Assembly (NCBI GenBank): GCA_009667805.1
Contig: CM019063.1
Coordinates: forward strand, 406,354,959 to 406,418,958
DNA from: Leptobrachium leishanense
Taxonomy: Eukaryota; Chordata; Amphibia; Anura; Megophryidae
Direction of reading: 5' to 3'
DNA length: 64,000 nt
In this document: one piece after another, positions 35,661-46,408 of the stretch
Position numbering within the stretch: position 1 is the stretch's first letter
How the letters are laid out: each line of letters starts with the position of its first letter
Notes under the pieces: generated by a model
What the model was told of the DNA's origin: nothing
Databases searched by the model: none
The model's input: the letters and a program-made list of their open reading frames with translations, nothing else
Position numbers and translations under genes: made by a program

Positions 35661-36161
35661 GAAGCCAAGGGACAGATTCTGGGTGTGGGACAAGACAGGG
35701 AATTAGTGTGCCTTCACCTCCTTAGGAGGTCGGATCCCGAAAGAGAGATACAACCTGATGGAGAAGGAGGCACTGATAGTGACCTATATGCAGAGGGCAC
35801 ACACAATGGATGATTTGTCCCTGTCTGGGCACCTGCACCTCCATCTATAGAGTGAGATCCAGGGAGCAGTCTGTGCACTGGGAAAGAGCATCCAGTCAAT
35901 AAGGCACCAGGACTGTAAAAGGGAGCTCAAGGCAGAGATAGCAAGGGTGCGGCGGAATTCCAGGAGGACTGAAGGCGCCCCCCCAAGGCGTTATGTGTTC
36001 ACTCAGTGGGAAAAGATACTGAAGCCCCAAATTAACATCATCAGTGTGCAAGGATTTGAGAGAGGAGTGGAGCAGACCCCCGAGTGTGAGTATTGCTGTC
36101 ACTGAGATTGTTCAATGTTTTTTCACATGTTTCAGGCAGTCTTGTTTATGCATATATTTCG

Positions 36162-36222
36162 GGCTACATCTCCCATGATGTTTAGTCAATCGCTCTCTAG
36201 TGCATCATGAGACATGTAGTCC
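36162..36222. mobile_element. Small palindromic MITE-like motif
   Basis: gggctacatctcccatgatg ... tgcatcatgagacatgtagtcc: inverted ends about 20 bases long separated by ~20 bases. Such 'ctacat-tcccatgatg' hairpins are common vertebrate MITE termini. Confidence 0.5.
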
Positions 36223-36469
36223 AAAAACATTTGAAGGTAACAACTTGCACAGAAATAATCTAGATATAATGTAAAATAGGATTTTGATGCTTGGGATTGG
36301 GGTTATTAACTTCATAGTCTTCATGCTTTTTAAATTGTCGTTTCATAATTGCTGCTTGATAATTGATGGCTTTTTAACCACTGTTTTACACCGTCAGGCC
36401 GAACGTGGTGTTCATCCTTATGCTGCAGTTCTTATACTGCTTTTGTTTTTATTCTTCTGTGGGGCGAGA

Positions 36470-36655
36470 TTGCTAGGGGGGTCATTCTGCCAGTGTTTTA
36501 TTCTGACAGTGTTTTATTCTGCTTGGGTGGATCATTCTGCTGGGGGGTAATTCTGCCAGTGTTGTATTCTGCAGGGGGGTAATTCTGCCTTTGTTTTATA
36601 CTGCTGGGGGGTAATTCTGCCAGTGTTTTATACTGCTGGGGGGGGGGGTCATTCT
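36470..36655. repeat. 32-bp G-rich tandem repeat
   Basis: ggggggtaattctgccagtg followed by ttttatactgct. Starts at 36542, 36574 and 36606 (32-bp steps). Preceding units are less regular. A run of ten or more G lies near 36640. Confidence 0.8.
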
Positions 36656-37518
36656 GCTGTGTATCTAAATTTCTCATATTGCTGGTGTTAACTTGCTAGT
36701 ATTCACAACATGTCATGTCAATTATCTATTTATAATATTTTTATATAACCCCATGTTGGCACACATGTGTTTGTGACCCTTTATCAGTTGACCCCCAATT
36801 CAGAATAGATTCAGGTGTTTATTGAACATTGTAGTTAATATATCCTGTTCTCTCTTCACAGGTAAACCACCACCACGAACACCACCATGCCCTGTGACAC
36901 CTATGCACCCCACAGGAGGAACTGAGATATGAGAGTACCCAGTCCTTCCTCGAGCTCCTGGGGGTCAAAGACTATATCCTCTTTATGGAGCCTGTTGTAC
37001 AGCCTGTGTCCCAACTGTCCCCAAGGCACTCACCACAGACCTATCTCTCCCTTGATGCTCCAAGCAGCACGCTGCTCGACACACCTGCAACCCCTGCTAT
37101 CGCTCTACCAGCTGAACAGCTCCCCCTTACACCTGCACCACCTTCAACACTGTACCACCGGCGCAAACAGCCACGACCCTGCCCAGTGGTGTATTTAGGT
37201 TTTGTGCTGCCCTAGGCCTGACTAAACTCGTGCACCCCCTAATTTAAATTTGAGGCACCCCTTCCTGTAAAGGCCACACCTCTTCCTGGTTAATCCCCAC
37301 CCCTCCTCTTTAAGCTCCACCTTTTCCTCTTAGAGCTCCGCCTTTTCCTCTCTTTATATTAAAAGTGGATACCAAGTGCCTACTTGTATATTTTGTATAC
37401 CATTTCAAATGTATCTATTGAGATAAATAAAATTATGAAATGTTTAAATTCAAGCATTTTTACAAAGAACAGCCACGCATGTTAAGTATACTGGATCACA
37501 GCTGCTCTAATTGGTTGA

Positions 37519-38036
37519 ACAATAAAATCCACAGAAACGTGCACTGCATATGAGCGTTTCACAGAGCTGCACAGCAATAAAACCCACAGAAATGTGCACT
37601 GTGTATGAGCATATCACAGAACTGCACATCCATAAAACTCACAGTAATGTGCAGTGTGTATGAGTGTATCCCAGAGCTCCAAGGCAATAAAACTCACAGT
37701 CCTATGCAGTGTGTATCACAGAATCCACAGCAATAAAACTCCCAGCAATGCAATGTTTGGTGTGTGTCAGCGTATCAGAATCCACAGCAATAAAAATTCC
37801 AGCAATGCAATGTGCAGTGTGTATGAGTGTATTAGAATCCACAGCAATAAAACTCCCAGTAATGCAATGTGCGGGTCAGCGTATCAGAATCCACAGCAAT
37901 AAAACTCCCAGCAATGCAATGTGTGGTGTGTATGAGTGCATCAGAATCCACTGCAATAAAACTCCCAGCAATGCAATGTGTGGTGTGTAGGAGTGCATCA
38001 GAATCCACTGCAATAAAACTCCCAGCAAACCGAGTG
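37519..38036. repeat. 57-bp tandem array in the hAT element
   Basis: Units of gaatccacagcaataaaact, cccagcaatgcaatgtgtgg, tgtgtatgagtgcatca. Starts of gaatcc at 37721, 37778, 37835, 37887, 37944 and 38001; three more diverged units precede. An inverted relative of one unit is seen near 44250-44285 (actgtgagttttattgctgt). Confidence 0.85.
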
Positions 38037-38347
38037 TATATGAGCAGACAGCAATTATTTATTCTACATTTACCGGCCTCCGTCCGCGGTAGGGCTGTGT
38101 GCAGAGTCAGCAGAGACTGTGTACAGACTCAGCAGGAGGTCCCTCCAGGCCACGTTAGGATCGCGGCTGTGCCTGTGCGTGGAGCCATCTTGTCAGCAGT
38201 GGGGTTCCACTGCCAGAGGGTGCACCGTGGCCTGCCAGAGGGTGCACCGTGGCTTTGATTCCCTTCCTGGTGGGTGTTCAGTCCAGAATAGAGTGACAGT
38301 CCATGTTAACGAAAGGGTGGGCAGCTGCATGTGTGTCACGTGGTTCA

Positions 38348-38388
38348 GCCAGTCAGGTGGTACTGAGACTCAGTACCACCTGACTGGC
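38348..38388. repeat. Perfect 20-bp hairpin with 1-base loop
   Basis: gccagtcaggtggtactgag, a single a, then its exact reverse complement. It stands inside the hAT element and has no similar copy in the window. Confidence 0.9.
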
Positions 38389-38849
38389 CGGACTAAGTGT
38401 GACCTGCACGCACGCAGCCTCACCAGGAGCCAGGCAGCTCAATGACAAATTTCTATCACTGCTGTGCTGGTTAAGGAAAGGTCCACTTTAAACAGCAGTA
38501 AGCAGACAGGGCTTCATATTCTGCTGATACCCCCCCCTTTACCTGCCGTTTACTGTCATCTTCTCTCTCTGGACACAAATCACATCCCCCTCCTAGAGCT
38601 GCTGCGGGCAGGGGAGGAGCTATGAAGGGAGGAGAGGGGGATTTTTATTCTATTCGATTTTATTCCGTATGCAAACGCCATGCTCCACTGCTCGTTGTTT
38701 GAGAACACAGCTCAAAGCTGACACACAGTGACAGTGGCACCTCCTAGTACCCCCTAATGACACCCCAATAATCACTGGTACCTGGGGCGGCCCGCCCTCC
38801 GCCACTCCTCTAAGTACACCACTGCTCTGGTGATATGCTCACACACAAG

Positions 38850-39290
38850 TTTGGCGAACTGCCAGCAAGTACGGTGCTGTTTGAAGGCAGTGCAAATCCC
38901 CATAGAGAAGTAATGGTTAATCTATTCAGAGAACACCAAACAGCAGAGAAATGTCAGTGAAATACCCTGATGTTCGGTGGTTTCAATCAGCAGGTTCAGG
39001 TATTCAGGCGAACCCCATAGGTTTCAATGTTAAAAATATTCCCGTTTTTATGCAATATCTAATAAACCACTTATTATTTTAATCTGCAGTAAAAAGTCTT
39101 TATTTATAGATATTTTTTTTTAGTACCATTTAGTAATTTTTCAGAATTTTTTTGGCAAAATCCCCCCCCCTTTTTTTAATATCGGTTCTTCTTTTTCTGT
39201 AACAGAACTTTTTATTATCAATCATAGGATCTTATATGTAAATTCCAGACAATTTCGTTCAGTAGTTCTTTTGCAAACAGCAGGCCATGG
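38850..39290 (+). mobile_element. CAGGG-type element fragment
   Basis: Blocks catagagaagtaatggttaa, tattcagagaacaccaaaca, cggtggtttcaatcagcagg, aaaaagtctttatttatag, aggatcttatatgtaaattc in family order. Both termini missing. Confidence 0.7.
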
Positions 39291-39327
39291 GTTTGCGGTG
39301 GCAGCATACAGCGGCCGACTCCATGGA

Positions 39328-39425
39328 CATACTTGAAAATTAGTGACATCTCAATGTTTCCTTCCTGGTAAAATAGTTTGCAAAAGTAAAAAAAAAAAAA
39401 AAAAAAATCTTTTTTTTTTTTTTTT
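39328..39425 (+). mobile_element. Short retroposon tail, copy 4, with A-run
   Basis: ggacatacttgaaaattagt, gacatctcaatgtttccttc, ctggtaaaatag, then a ~19-A run, ideal for a retroposon 3' end, followed directly by a ~17-T run. Confidence 0.65.
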
Positions 39426-39521
39426 AGGGGTGGGCCACCCGGCGGGCCGCCGTCCTCTGGAGAGTGCCGCCCTAGGCCTAGGCCTTGTTGGCCTAGGCCA
39501 AAATACACCAGTGACCCTGCC

Positions 39522-39710
39522 ACACTCCATGACCTGCTGCACAACCTGCTCCACAGCCTGACCCCCAGCCTGATCCGCAGCCTTTATACAAACACAATTA
39601 TTTTATATCCTCACACCCTGCTCTGCCATGTCACATACCCTAAATATGCTTTTTCTCTGTATCGGCTTTTGCTGAATTAAGGGCTCTGTGGGCCTGAATT
39701 TTGGAAGACT
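39522..39710. other. Unrecognised flank
   Basis: Continues the sequence interrupted by the hAT at 37184 (Pro/Ser-rich frame remnant, then ordinary AT-rich DNA). No feature recognised. Confidence 0.3.
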
Positions 39711-39714
39711 TTAA

Positions 39715-40950
39715 CCCTTTCGCTGCTGAGGCATTTCCCGCCTCTGTGCTCAGGTCATTTTTACAGATTTTGCTCATCATGTTTAAACGTGTTTTGAAGG
39801 CTTATTTTAGTATATGACCCAGACATATTATATATCGTTCTTTCCGTCAGACTCGGCAGATTCATAATATGTCATTATTATAAGTATACGTCATGACCTG
39901 TCTGTATATTATATACAAAAAATGCAATAAAATATGAATTTTCAATAATTTACAACGTGTAAAGTGTTTTTTTTTCACATTTTAACATGTGAGTAATTGC
40001 GGTTATATTTTGTATGGGGTGCGCTTGTTAAAAAAATTTGAGATGGGGTCTTGTTCCTTTTTTTTTGGGGAAAATTATGCGATTTTTAACAAACGCACCG
40101 CATACAAAAATCGTTAGTGCAGCATTATTGTTCACATTATAATTGAAATGGGAACAATATTGCTGCATTTACGAACCAAAAAAAGAAAAAAAAACTAGTT
40201 TATTTTTTTTTTTATAATTTTTTTTAAAATATTTTAAATTTTTATGTTTTTAATTTATTTTTAAAAAAACTTTTTTCATACACATGTTTGGTATTGTTGG
40301 AACGGCCATGCTCTGGCCGATCCAACAATACCAAACATTAACCCCTAACTGCCATGGATCGGGAGATAGAGGGTTCATTGGAACCCCCTATCTCCACCAT
40401 TGGTGGCAGTTAGGGGTTAACTCCAGGACTGGCGTCATCGTGCTATGCACGATGACGCCAGTCCTCAGGGGGCATTCCTGGAAGCTTGGCCGACATCCAA
40501 GATGTCGGCCAGCTCCGGGAAAGGATCACGAACCGGCGCTTTTCGGCGCCGATTCGTGATCCGGCCCCCATGGAGTTAATGCCAGGTACCATTTGGAAGG
40601 GCAGGCTGTGCCCTTCCAAACGGTGCCTGGTTTAACCCCCTGCACGCCGCCGATCGGGAGGGAGAGAGGTCCGAAGGACCTCCCCCCCTCCCTTTCAGGC
40701 GCCTCCTCCGCACATGCGGGGGGGCGCCTGAATTAGGTGTCATCGCGCCCCCGCGATGACACCTAATTACTCCGGCGGCGGTTCCGGGTGCTGGGCTGAC
40801 ATCGAGGATGTCAGCCCGCACCGGGGGGGCCAGCGATCGGCCGGAACCTGGCCGAATGCTGGCCCCAAAGGGAGGACGCGCTCAGCACGTCCTCCGCAAG
40901 GAACGATACTGCGGGTGGACGCGCTGAGCGCGTCCTCCGCAGTGAAGTGG
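39715..40950. mobile_element. piggyBac-like element, copy 3 (complete)
   Basis: TTAA on both sides (39711-39714, 40951-40954). Left end is ccctttcgctgctgaggc; right end, reversed, is ccacttcactgcggaggacgcg. Same architecture as copy 1: AT-rich left, hairpin chain on the right (e.g. arms 40524-40539 / 40546-40561). In this hairpin base 9 of the arm is A-T paired where copy 1 has T-A. No transposase. Confidence 0.85.
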
Positions 40951-40954
40951 TTAA

Positions 40955-41837
40955 TATACCCAGTTGCAGAATCTGAGTTGGACATTTATGGTCCCTTTTG
41001 ACATGCTGCATACAAAGTTGTGTATTATTACTGGCTCCAAAATGCACTCGCCAAGTGCAGCAAATGAATGTATAAGGGGGCCCAGGGGGCGATTTTTTAT
41101 GGAGTGGGGGCTGCCACTCCGATGTAGGCATGACATGAAAAAACCTGTCTTGTTTGAAAAATCAAGAGTAAATATACTGTATTAACATGCAGAAACAACA
41201 TTGATGCAGGGTTATGTGTATCTGTGTAAATAAATTTTACTTTGTGATGAAATTTTATGTTATACACATGTGTGCAGCTTTCTGTTTGAAAAATGTGTAG
41301 CTATAAAATATAAAGCAAATACACAGCAAATCATGCAACCACACAAGTAGTTAATCATATGTGCAATCACACATAGCAAAACTGTTAAAGTACACACATA
41401 GAAAAATACACAGTGAGACACACATAAAATGATATAGAACCTAGATCCACATAACAAATCTACAGATACACAAACAAGGCAAGCCACAAAAAACTCCGGT
41501 AGGTAGTAAAATAAACATATGCACACAGCATAATGCCAGCAACATAACCCATACAGAGATACATATAACAAAACACCCAAATTATAAAAAAATCAAGACG
41601 CAGACCCACATACGCATAATTTACACATAAATCAGTTTCCTACATCCACAACTGTCAGTAATTCCTTGAACGTTAAGTTTAGCTACTCTTTTGTTTTTTT
41701 ACTTTCCTTGTAGACTTTTCTTGACTGACTCTTAGCTTGTGTTCCCCAGTAGACAGAGAAATGTTACAACCTCCCTCAATTGCTCAACTACATTATCTTG
41801 CACATTCTCAAGGTCAAGGAATAAAGGAACTGAATAG
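40955..41837. other. No recognised feature
   Basis: AT-rich; CA/TA-rich short phrases near 41270-41620. No reading frame with support. CCACC at 41838-41842 is the left duplication of the LTR that follows. Confidence 0.4.
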
Positions 41838-41842
41838 CCACC

Positions 41843-42662
41843 TGTCATGTTCCTTGTCCAGCTCACCCTTATCAACAGTGGTGAGGATCCTTTTGGACAG
41901 ACTTCTAAGCCCTCCGATCCTTGAATGGTGAGGACCGCTAACCCTATCAATCCCAGCCAGGGAGAACAGAAAAACCAGTAACAATGAGTATAACCTAGTA
42001 ACAGCAGGTTTCAAGAGAGAGTATGTACTGGGGCAAAAAGGGCTAACTTCACCAACAGCTGGGGAGTAGCCTGAGTGAGGCTTGTGCAGTACGTTCATAC
42101 ACCAGGGATCAGAATAAGCGTGGTCATATAAACAATCCGGATTGGCTACAGACAGGGTTCTCATACAAACTGATTTGGCAACAGGCAGGGTTCTCATACA
42201 CTCTGGTTTGGCAACAGGTAGGATCAGTATTATCTCTTAAGTCAGCATTTTGCAGGTTCGATATATACTCTGAGTCAGCGTGGGGTAGAATCAGCATACA
42301 CTCTGAGTCTGCTCTGGGCTTAACATACATATAGGCTTGGACAGGGAAAGAATGGTCAGGAAGGCAGTCCGAGACAGCAACAATCAGGGTCCTCATACAA
42401 TCCGGTTCGGTAACAGAGCAAGGAATCAAGGGATCAGTGAAACGAAAATACGAATACACCTGACGATGCAGGAACTAACTCCACGTCAGGGCAATGAGTA
42501 GACTCGCGCACCCTGCATTTAAGGCCGGCAGCTCCGCGTCATCATGCCACACCCCGCCCCTCCAGGCGCATGAACGGCCGGAACTCCTGGCACCTGGCCA
42601 GCCAGCGATGTCGCCGAGCGCCCAGACCCCCCTGAAGTCCCGCAGGTGCCGAGGACGTGTCA
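41843..42662 (-). mobile_element. Solo LTR, family E, member 1
   Basis: Starts TGTCATGTTCC and ends GAGGACGTGTCA, flanked by perfect 5-bp duplications CCACC (41838-41842, 42663-42667). Inverted short termini. On the minus strand a TATA-like tttaaatg followed by gcagggtgcg suggests minus orientation. Related to 45356-46324 (cagacttctaaaccctc / cagacttctaagccctc shared). Contains 3-4 diverged repeats of ctcatacaatc-type sequence. Confidence 0.85.
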
Positions 42663-42866
42663 CCACCATGACTACTTAAATTTATGTTTTATTTTAAGTG
42701 GACATTGCGACAGGAGCCTGTCTCCCCTGTTTCTATAACCATCCCAGACAGCAGTGGCAGTTGATTGCAATTGATAGTGGCTTGTGCATTAATCTTGCAT
42801 GCATTGATCGCCCTCAATGAGGTGGGAAAATGTATGTTTTCTACTGTTTTCTAACATATTCTAGCG

Positions 42867-43795
42867 CAGTGTTTCTCAAGTGGTGGGTCGCGAACCAAAA
42901 GTGGGTCACGGACTGGGTCACGGGGCAAGTGCCCCCAGGCCTCTCTAATGCCTGGGACCCGCTGATGCATCAGGTAAGATACTCTGTAATGGCAAGGTGG
43001 GAGGGGGAAAGAATCTGTAATGGGAGGTGTGGGGTGGGACTCAGTCAGTGACTGGTGGCACACTCTGTACTCCCAACACTAGGAGCCACTGTGCACAATC
43101 CACACCTCAGTGAAGGAAAGTATATTTATATTGGCCATGGAGGCGTATTTTGAATGGCTTGGACCAATGGTGTTTTTCCATTGGTCCAAGCTATTCCATT
43201 GCTCTTCAGTGTCTCTGAAGCACTGAAAAGCATGGGTTCAGGAAGTAGGCAGTGCTGGACGCGCGTTGCAGACTTCTCAATCTCTTGGCCAGCTTGAGTT
43301 TATGCGATTAGCATAGCATTCAGCTACGCAAATTGCGTAGGCTCAGAGAGGGCAGGCTGCTGCGAAAAAATATTGTGCGCAGCGGCAGAGACAGACAGCG
43401 GGAGAGCGCGGAGCAGATAAGCTTAAGTTTTTTATAATATTTTATTATTCATTCAGTAGTGATTTAAATTAGAGTTGCTTTGTCTACCATCACCCCAGAC
43501 TTTGAGACACTTATTAAGAGCAAGAAGCATCCCCAGCTTTCCCTTAAGTTCTAATTAATTTCATATGTTTCGGTTACAGTTTATTTTATTGGGTTTTTGC
43601 CTCAACAGCCCTTTCGTTTTCACTAGTTCTGTGATTACTGCACTATCCATTTTGGAAAGAATCCCTATTTGTTTACAAAATTGTTTAAAAAGTAACATTG
43701 TAGAATATTGCACACGTTGTTTTGTGGAAAAAATTATAATGTTTCAGAAATTCAATTCTTTTTGTGTCGCGACTTAATGACCAAGGACAATTGTG
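42867..43795. mobile_element. Zaphod-like hAT, right terminus missing
   Basis: Left terminus cagtgtttctcaagtggtgg, then gtcgcgaaccaaaagtgggtc. At 43765-43798 the sequence tgtcgcgacttaatgaccaa, ggacaattgtgggtcctgag is the usual right subterminal block of this hAT group, but the final tgagaaacactg is absent where the CAGGG fragment begins. The middle (43140-43440) shares a block with the hAT at 28545. No transposase. Confidence 0.65.
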
Positions 43796-44011
43796 GGTCC
43801 TGAGGCGGGTTTTCAGCGGCTTATTGGATCGAATCCAAAAGTTTTGGCGATTTTGTGTTTTTTTCCGATCGAGCGGTTTTGTGGCGGATTTTCCCTGCAC
43901 TTCGGGACCATGCAGTGAATGCTGAATTCAGCGTAGGGTCGGGGAATTTAATACCCCGAAGTGCGGGGAACGAAAGAGAGCTGAAATTTTGGTTCTCTTT
44001 GAATAACCCTG
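43796..44011 (+). mobile_element. Right part of a CAGGG-type element
   Basis: Contains gcggattttccctgcacttc, gggaccatgcagtgaatgct, and the intact right terminus ggttctctttgaataaccctg. The left part is missing. Confidence 0.75.
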
Positions 44012-44106
44012 TTACTTTCTGATACCAAATTATCTCTTACACATATGTTTGCACTCTCCAAACAGTACTGTTGACTACACTCTTTAGCAAATTTATTTTC
44101 GGACCA

Positions 44107-44290
44107 TGCAACCAGGGCCATAACTACCAGAGAGAGTGCCACTGCAACCAGGCCCATGAGTTCGAAGGAGGCTCACACACAGCCGGGCCCCGGCCTCACC
44201 TGGCTGGCTTGGCAAGGGCCTCATCTATGATTTGCTCACACACAGCACACATTACTGTGAGTTTTATTGCTGTGGAGCTCTGAGATATAC
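44107..44290. mobile_element. Possible hAT scrap
   Basis: Starts accagggccataactaccag, a hAT-like start, and then holds an inverted relative of one 57-bp unit from 37519-38036. No TSD seen. Confidence 0.35.
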
Positions 44291-44479
44291 ATAGTGCACA
44301 TTTCATTAAAAATGGGATGGACTGAAATGGTTGTAGTGAACCTGCACTTTGTAGTAATTGATTCCATGTGGGTCTGTTGTGGGGTATTCCGTCGATGAAC
44401 TATGCCTCTTGTTTTCAATATAAAAAGCACTGCATATTGTATCTTTGTATGGTTTTTGCTATCTGATTGCGAACATTTT

Positions 44480-45235
44480 GGGCTCTATTATATTCTCCGC
44501 GCAAATTCGTACGCACAGCGCAATTTTTGCGTTATCGCGCGAAAATTAACGGTGGTATTACAATCCGAACGCATTTTTTCATCCGTCAAAAAATATAGTT
44601 CGTAAAACCGTCGCGCAAAACGAAGAGAAATACGCATGCAGTAACGAAGCGCACGTAAATCAGTGTGTGGACTGTTTTTTTCGCGGGATTCGGCCAATCA
44701 GAATTAAGAACCTTAATTGACATCAATTTACCTTAATTGACCTTAATTGACTCACTTAAGTTTTGTGTCAAAGTAAATCTGAGTATACATGCTGCAGCAA
44801 TAATAAAAACATGCACAAATTCACAATTTTATTGTCTGGGTATGCGTAGAATGTGTAACTATACTGTGCTGTATTTTTTTTTTTGTATTTTTGTGTATTT
44901 CGTTTCGGCCAGAACGTTCAGATTTGCAGTTACCTCCAGCTTTTCAAAGACGTTAAAATTATGCGTGCAAACGTCGTTCGTAAAATGTTGGGCATCGATT
45001 GTAATACCATCCGCGTACCAGCGCACGAATGCATTCACGCTCACAATGTTAAGTATGGGATGCTCGCACGAACGTGCGTTTACGAAGGGTTCGCGCAGGG
45101 TCACTCGCAATAGACGTTAACGCTCATCGTATGCGCGAACGTCGTAATACGATGTTCAGCGCAAAGGGTTTTTCCCCTCGCGTTAATGCGCTTTTGCGCG
45201 CGCGCAAAAAAGTGCGCAAAGTACGTAATAGGGCC
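44480..45235. mobile_element. CpG-rich element with GGGC(T/C)CTATTA termini
   Basis: Left gggctctattatattctccg; right, reversed, ggccctattacgtactttgc. Inverted ends continue as gcgca-rich sequence. The interior is unusually CpG-dense for this window (gcgcgcgcgcaaaa near 45200). I found no clear TSD (attt/attt possible). No ORF with known domain. Confidence 0.6.
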
Positions 45236-45355
45236 ATTTATGTGGTATGCCCTTATGCACAATAAACAGATTTTACAAAAAAAAAAAAAAAAAATCATAT
45301 CAATATTAAAAATAGTAATTTTGTTGTTTTATTGTAAATAATTATTGTAAATAAT

Positions 45356-46324
45356 TGTCACGATTCCCGTGGACTAACTTGATGCAGATCCCTTTAGGCA
45401 GACTTCTAAACCCTCTGATCCTTTGGTGGTTGGGATTGCTATCCCTGTATATCTCTGTTTGAGTCAAGAACGCACCACACGTATACAACACAAGACACAG
45501 GCCTAGCACTCTCAGAGTAGGACTGGCATACATGCAACAATGGTTAATCTCATGAATGGTTTTAGGACAAGCTGGATCAGTACCAGGAATGGTTCCCAGG
45601 CTAGCCGGGATGGCAACAGGACAGGCACTCGGGCAAACTGAGACAGTATCAGGACGGGCATACACACAAGCCTGACCAGAAAAAGAAGGGTTAACAATGC
45701 CATCTGAGTCAGTAACATTCAGGGCATGCATACAATCCGAGTCAGCATTGAGCAGGGCCCTCATATACAATCAGAGTCAGTAATCAGCAGGGCCCTCATA
45801 CAATCCGAGTCAGCATTGAGCAGGGTCCTCATACAATCAGAGTCAGTAATCAGCAGGGCCCTCATACAATCCGAGTCAGCACTGAGCAGGGTCCTCATAC
45901 AATCAGAGTCAGTAATCAGCGGGGCCCTCATACAATCCGAGTCAGCATTGAGCAGGGCCCTCATACAATCAGAGTCAGTAATCAGCGGGCCCTCATACAA
46001 TCCGAGTCAGCATTGAGCAGGGTCCTCATACAATCAGAGTCAGTAATCAGCAAGCCAATTGAAACAGTGAATCACAAGAGCGATGAATCACTAAGCTCTG
46101 CGGGAAGCAACTTCATGACAAGGCATTGAATGATTCACGCTGTCTCAATTTAAAGCCGACGGCTCCGCGTCATCACGCCGCACCCCACCTCCACATTCAC
46201 CATGCGACCTCCTGTAACCAGCGCATTGCCTGGCACCCAGCCAGCTACTAGCACCGATGGCGCTGCCGGGTGTCTGGTACCACCCTGACCAGCCAGAAGC
46301 CCCCCAGGAGCGGTGGACGTGACA
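45356..46324 (-). mobile_element. Solo LTR, family E, member 2, with expanded array
   Basis: Starts TGTCACGATTCCCGTGGAC and ends GGTGGACGTGACA. Flanking 5-mers ataat and ctaat match at 4 of 5 positions. Related to 41843-42662. It contains the 33-bp array at 45726-46052. On the minus strand, the TATA-like taaattgagacag lies near 46140. Confidence 0.75.
45726..46052. repeat. 33-bp repeat arranged in 66-bp dimers
   Basis: Two alternating monomers: tcatacaatccgagtcagca, ttgagcagggtcc, and tcatacaatcagagtcagta, atcagcagggccc. About ten monomers. Because 33 is a multiple of three, both strands stay open, producing long spurious frames. Confidence 0.9.
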
Positions 46325-46408
46325 CTAATAATTTAAGGTCAAACGTAAAAAATGTTTCTTAAGATTTTCAAAGTTGAATAACTTTGTCTAACATTTAGCT
46401 GTGATATA

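Larger units (their letters stand above)
35700..37183 (+). pseudogene. Unrecognised two-part reading frame, possibly spliced
   Basis: I do not recognise this. A frame near 35740-36085 reads ERYNLMEKEALIVTYMQRAH, then after a stop ALGKSIQSIRHQDCKRELKA and VFTQWEKILKPQINIISVQG. It is followed by a gtgagtattg at about 36087, a good splice-donor match. At 36850-36861 a polypyrimidine tract ctctcttcacag (acceptor-like) precedes GKPPPRTPPCPVTPMHPTGG and, after a stop, SFLELLGVKDYILFMEP and a Pro/Ser-rich stretch. The apparent intron (36087-36861) holds a palindromic MITE-like motif at 36162-36222 and a G-rich tandem repeat. The hAT at 37184 cuts it. It could be an old transposon ORF or a processed fragment of a host gene; stops argue against function. 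Confidence 0.25.
37184..39513. mobile_element. hAT element with 57-bp array and a second internal right end
   Basis: TSD ACCCTGCC at 37176-37183 and 39514-39521 is perfect. Left terminus is CAGTGGTGTATTTAGG; right terminus, reversed, is CACTGGTGTATTTTGG. Both sides then read cctaggc-rich sequence, as in other hAT members. A second right-end-like terminus, ctaagtacaccactg, sits inside at 38810-38824. The element contains the 57-bp array, a perfect hairpin, a CAGGG-type fragment (38850-39290) and a retroposon tail (39328). No transposase. Confidence 0.8.

Noticed and set aside
35244..35693. 149-residue Ser/Pro/Leu-rich minus-strand frame
   Set aside because: Low-complexity translation of the 36-bp purine-rich minisatellite; three overlapping frames are equally open.
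37654..38258. Overlapping plus-strand frames with repeated ESTAIKLPAMQC
   Set aside because: Translation of the 57-bp tandem array (multiple of three) in a hAT element.
44737..45265. Overlapping frames in both directions within the CpG-rich element
   Set aside because: No recognisable domain; high CpG content lowers stop frequency.
45726..46016. Open frames on both strands through a repetitive peptide (ESVISRALIQSESALS type)
   Set aside because: They arise from the 33-bp repeat, a multiple of three, within a solo LTR.
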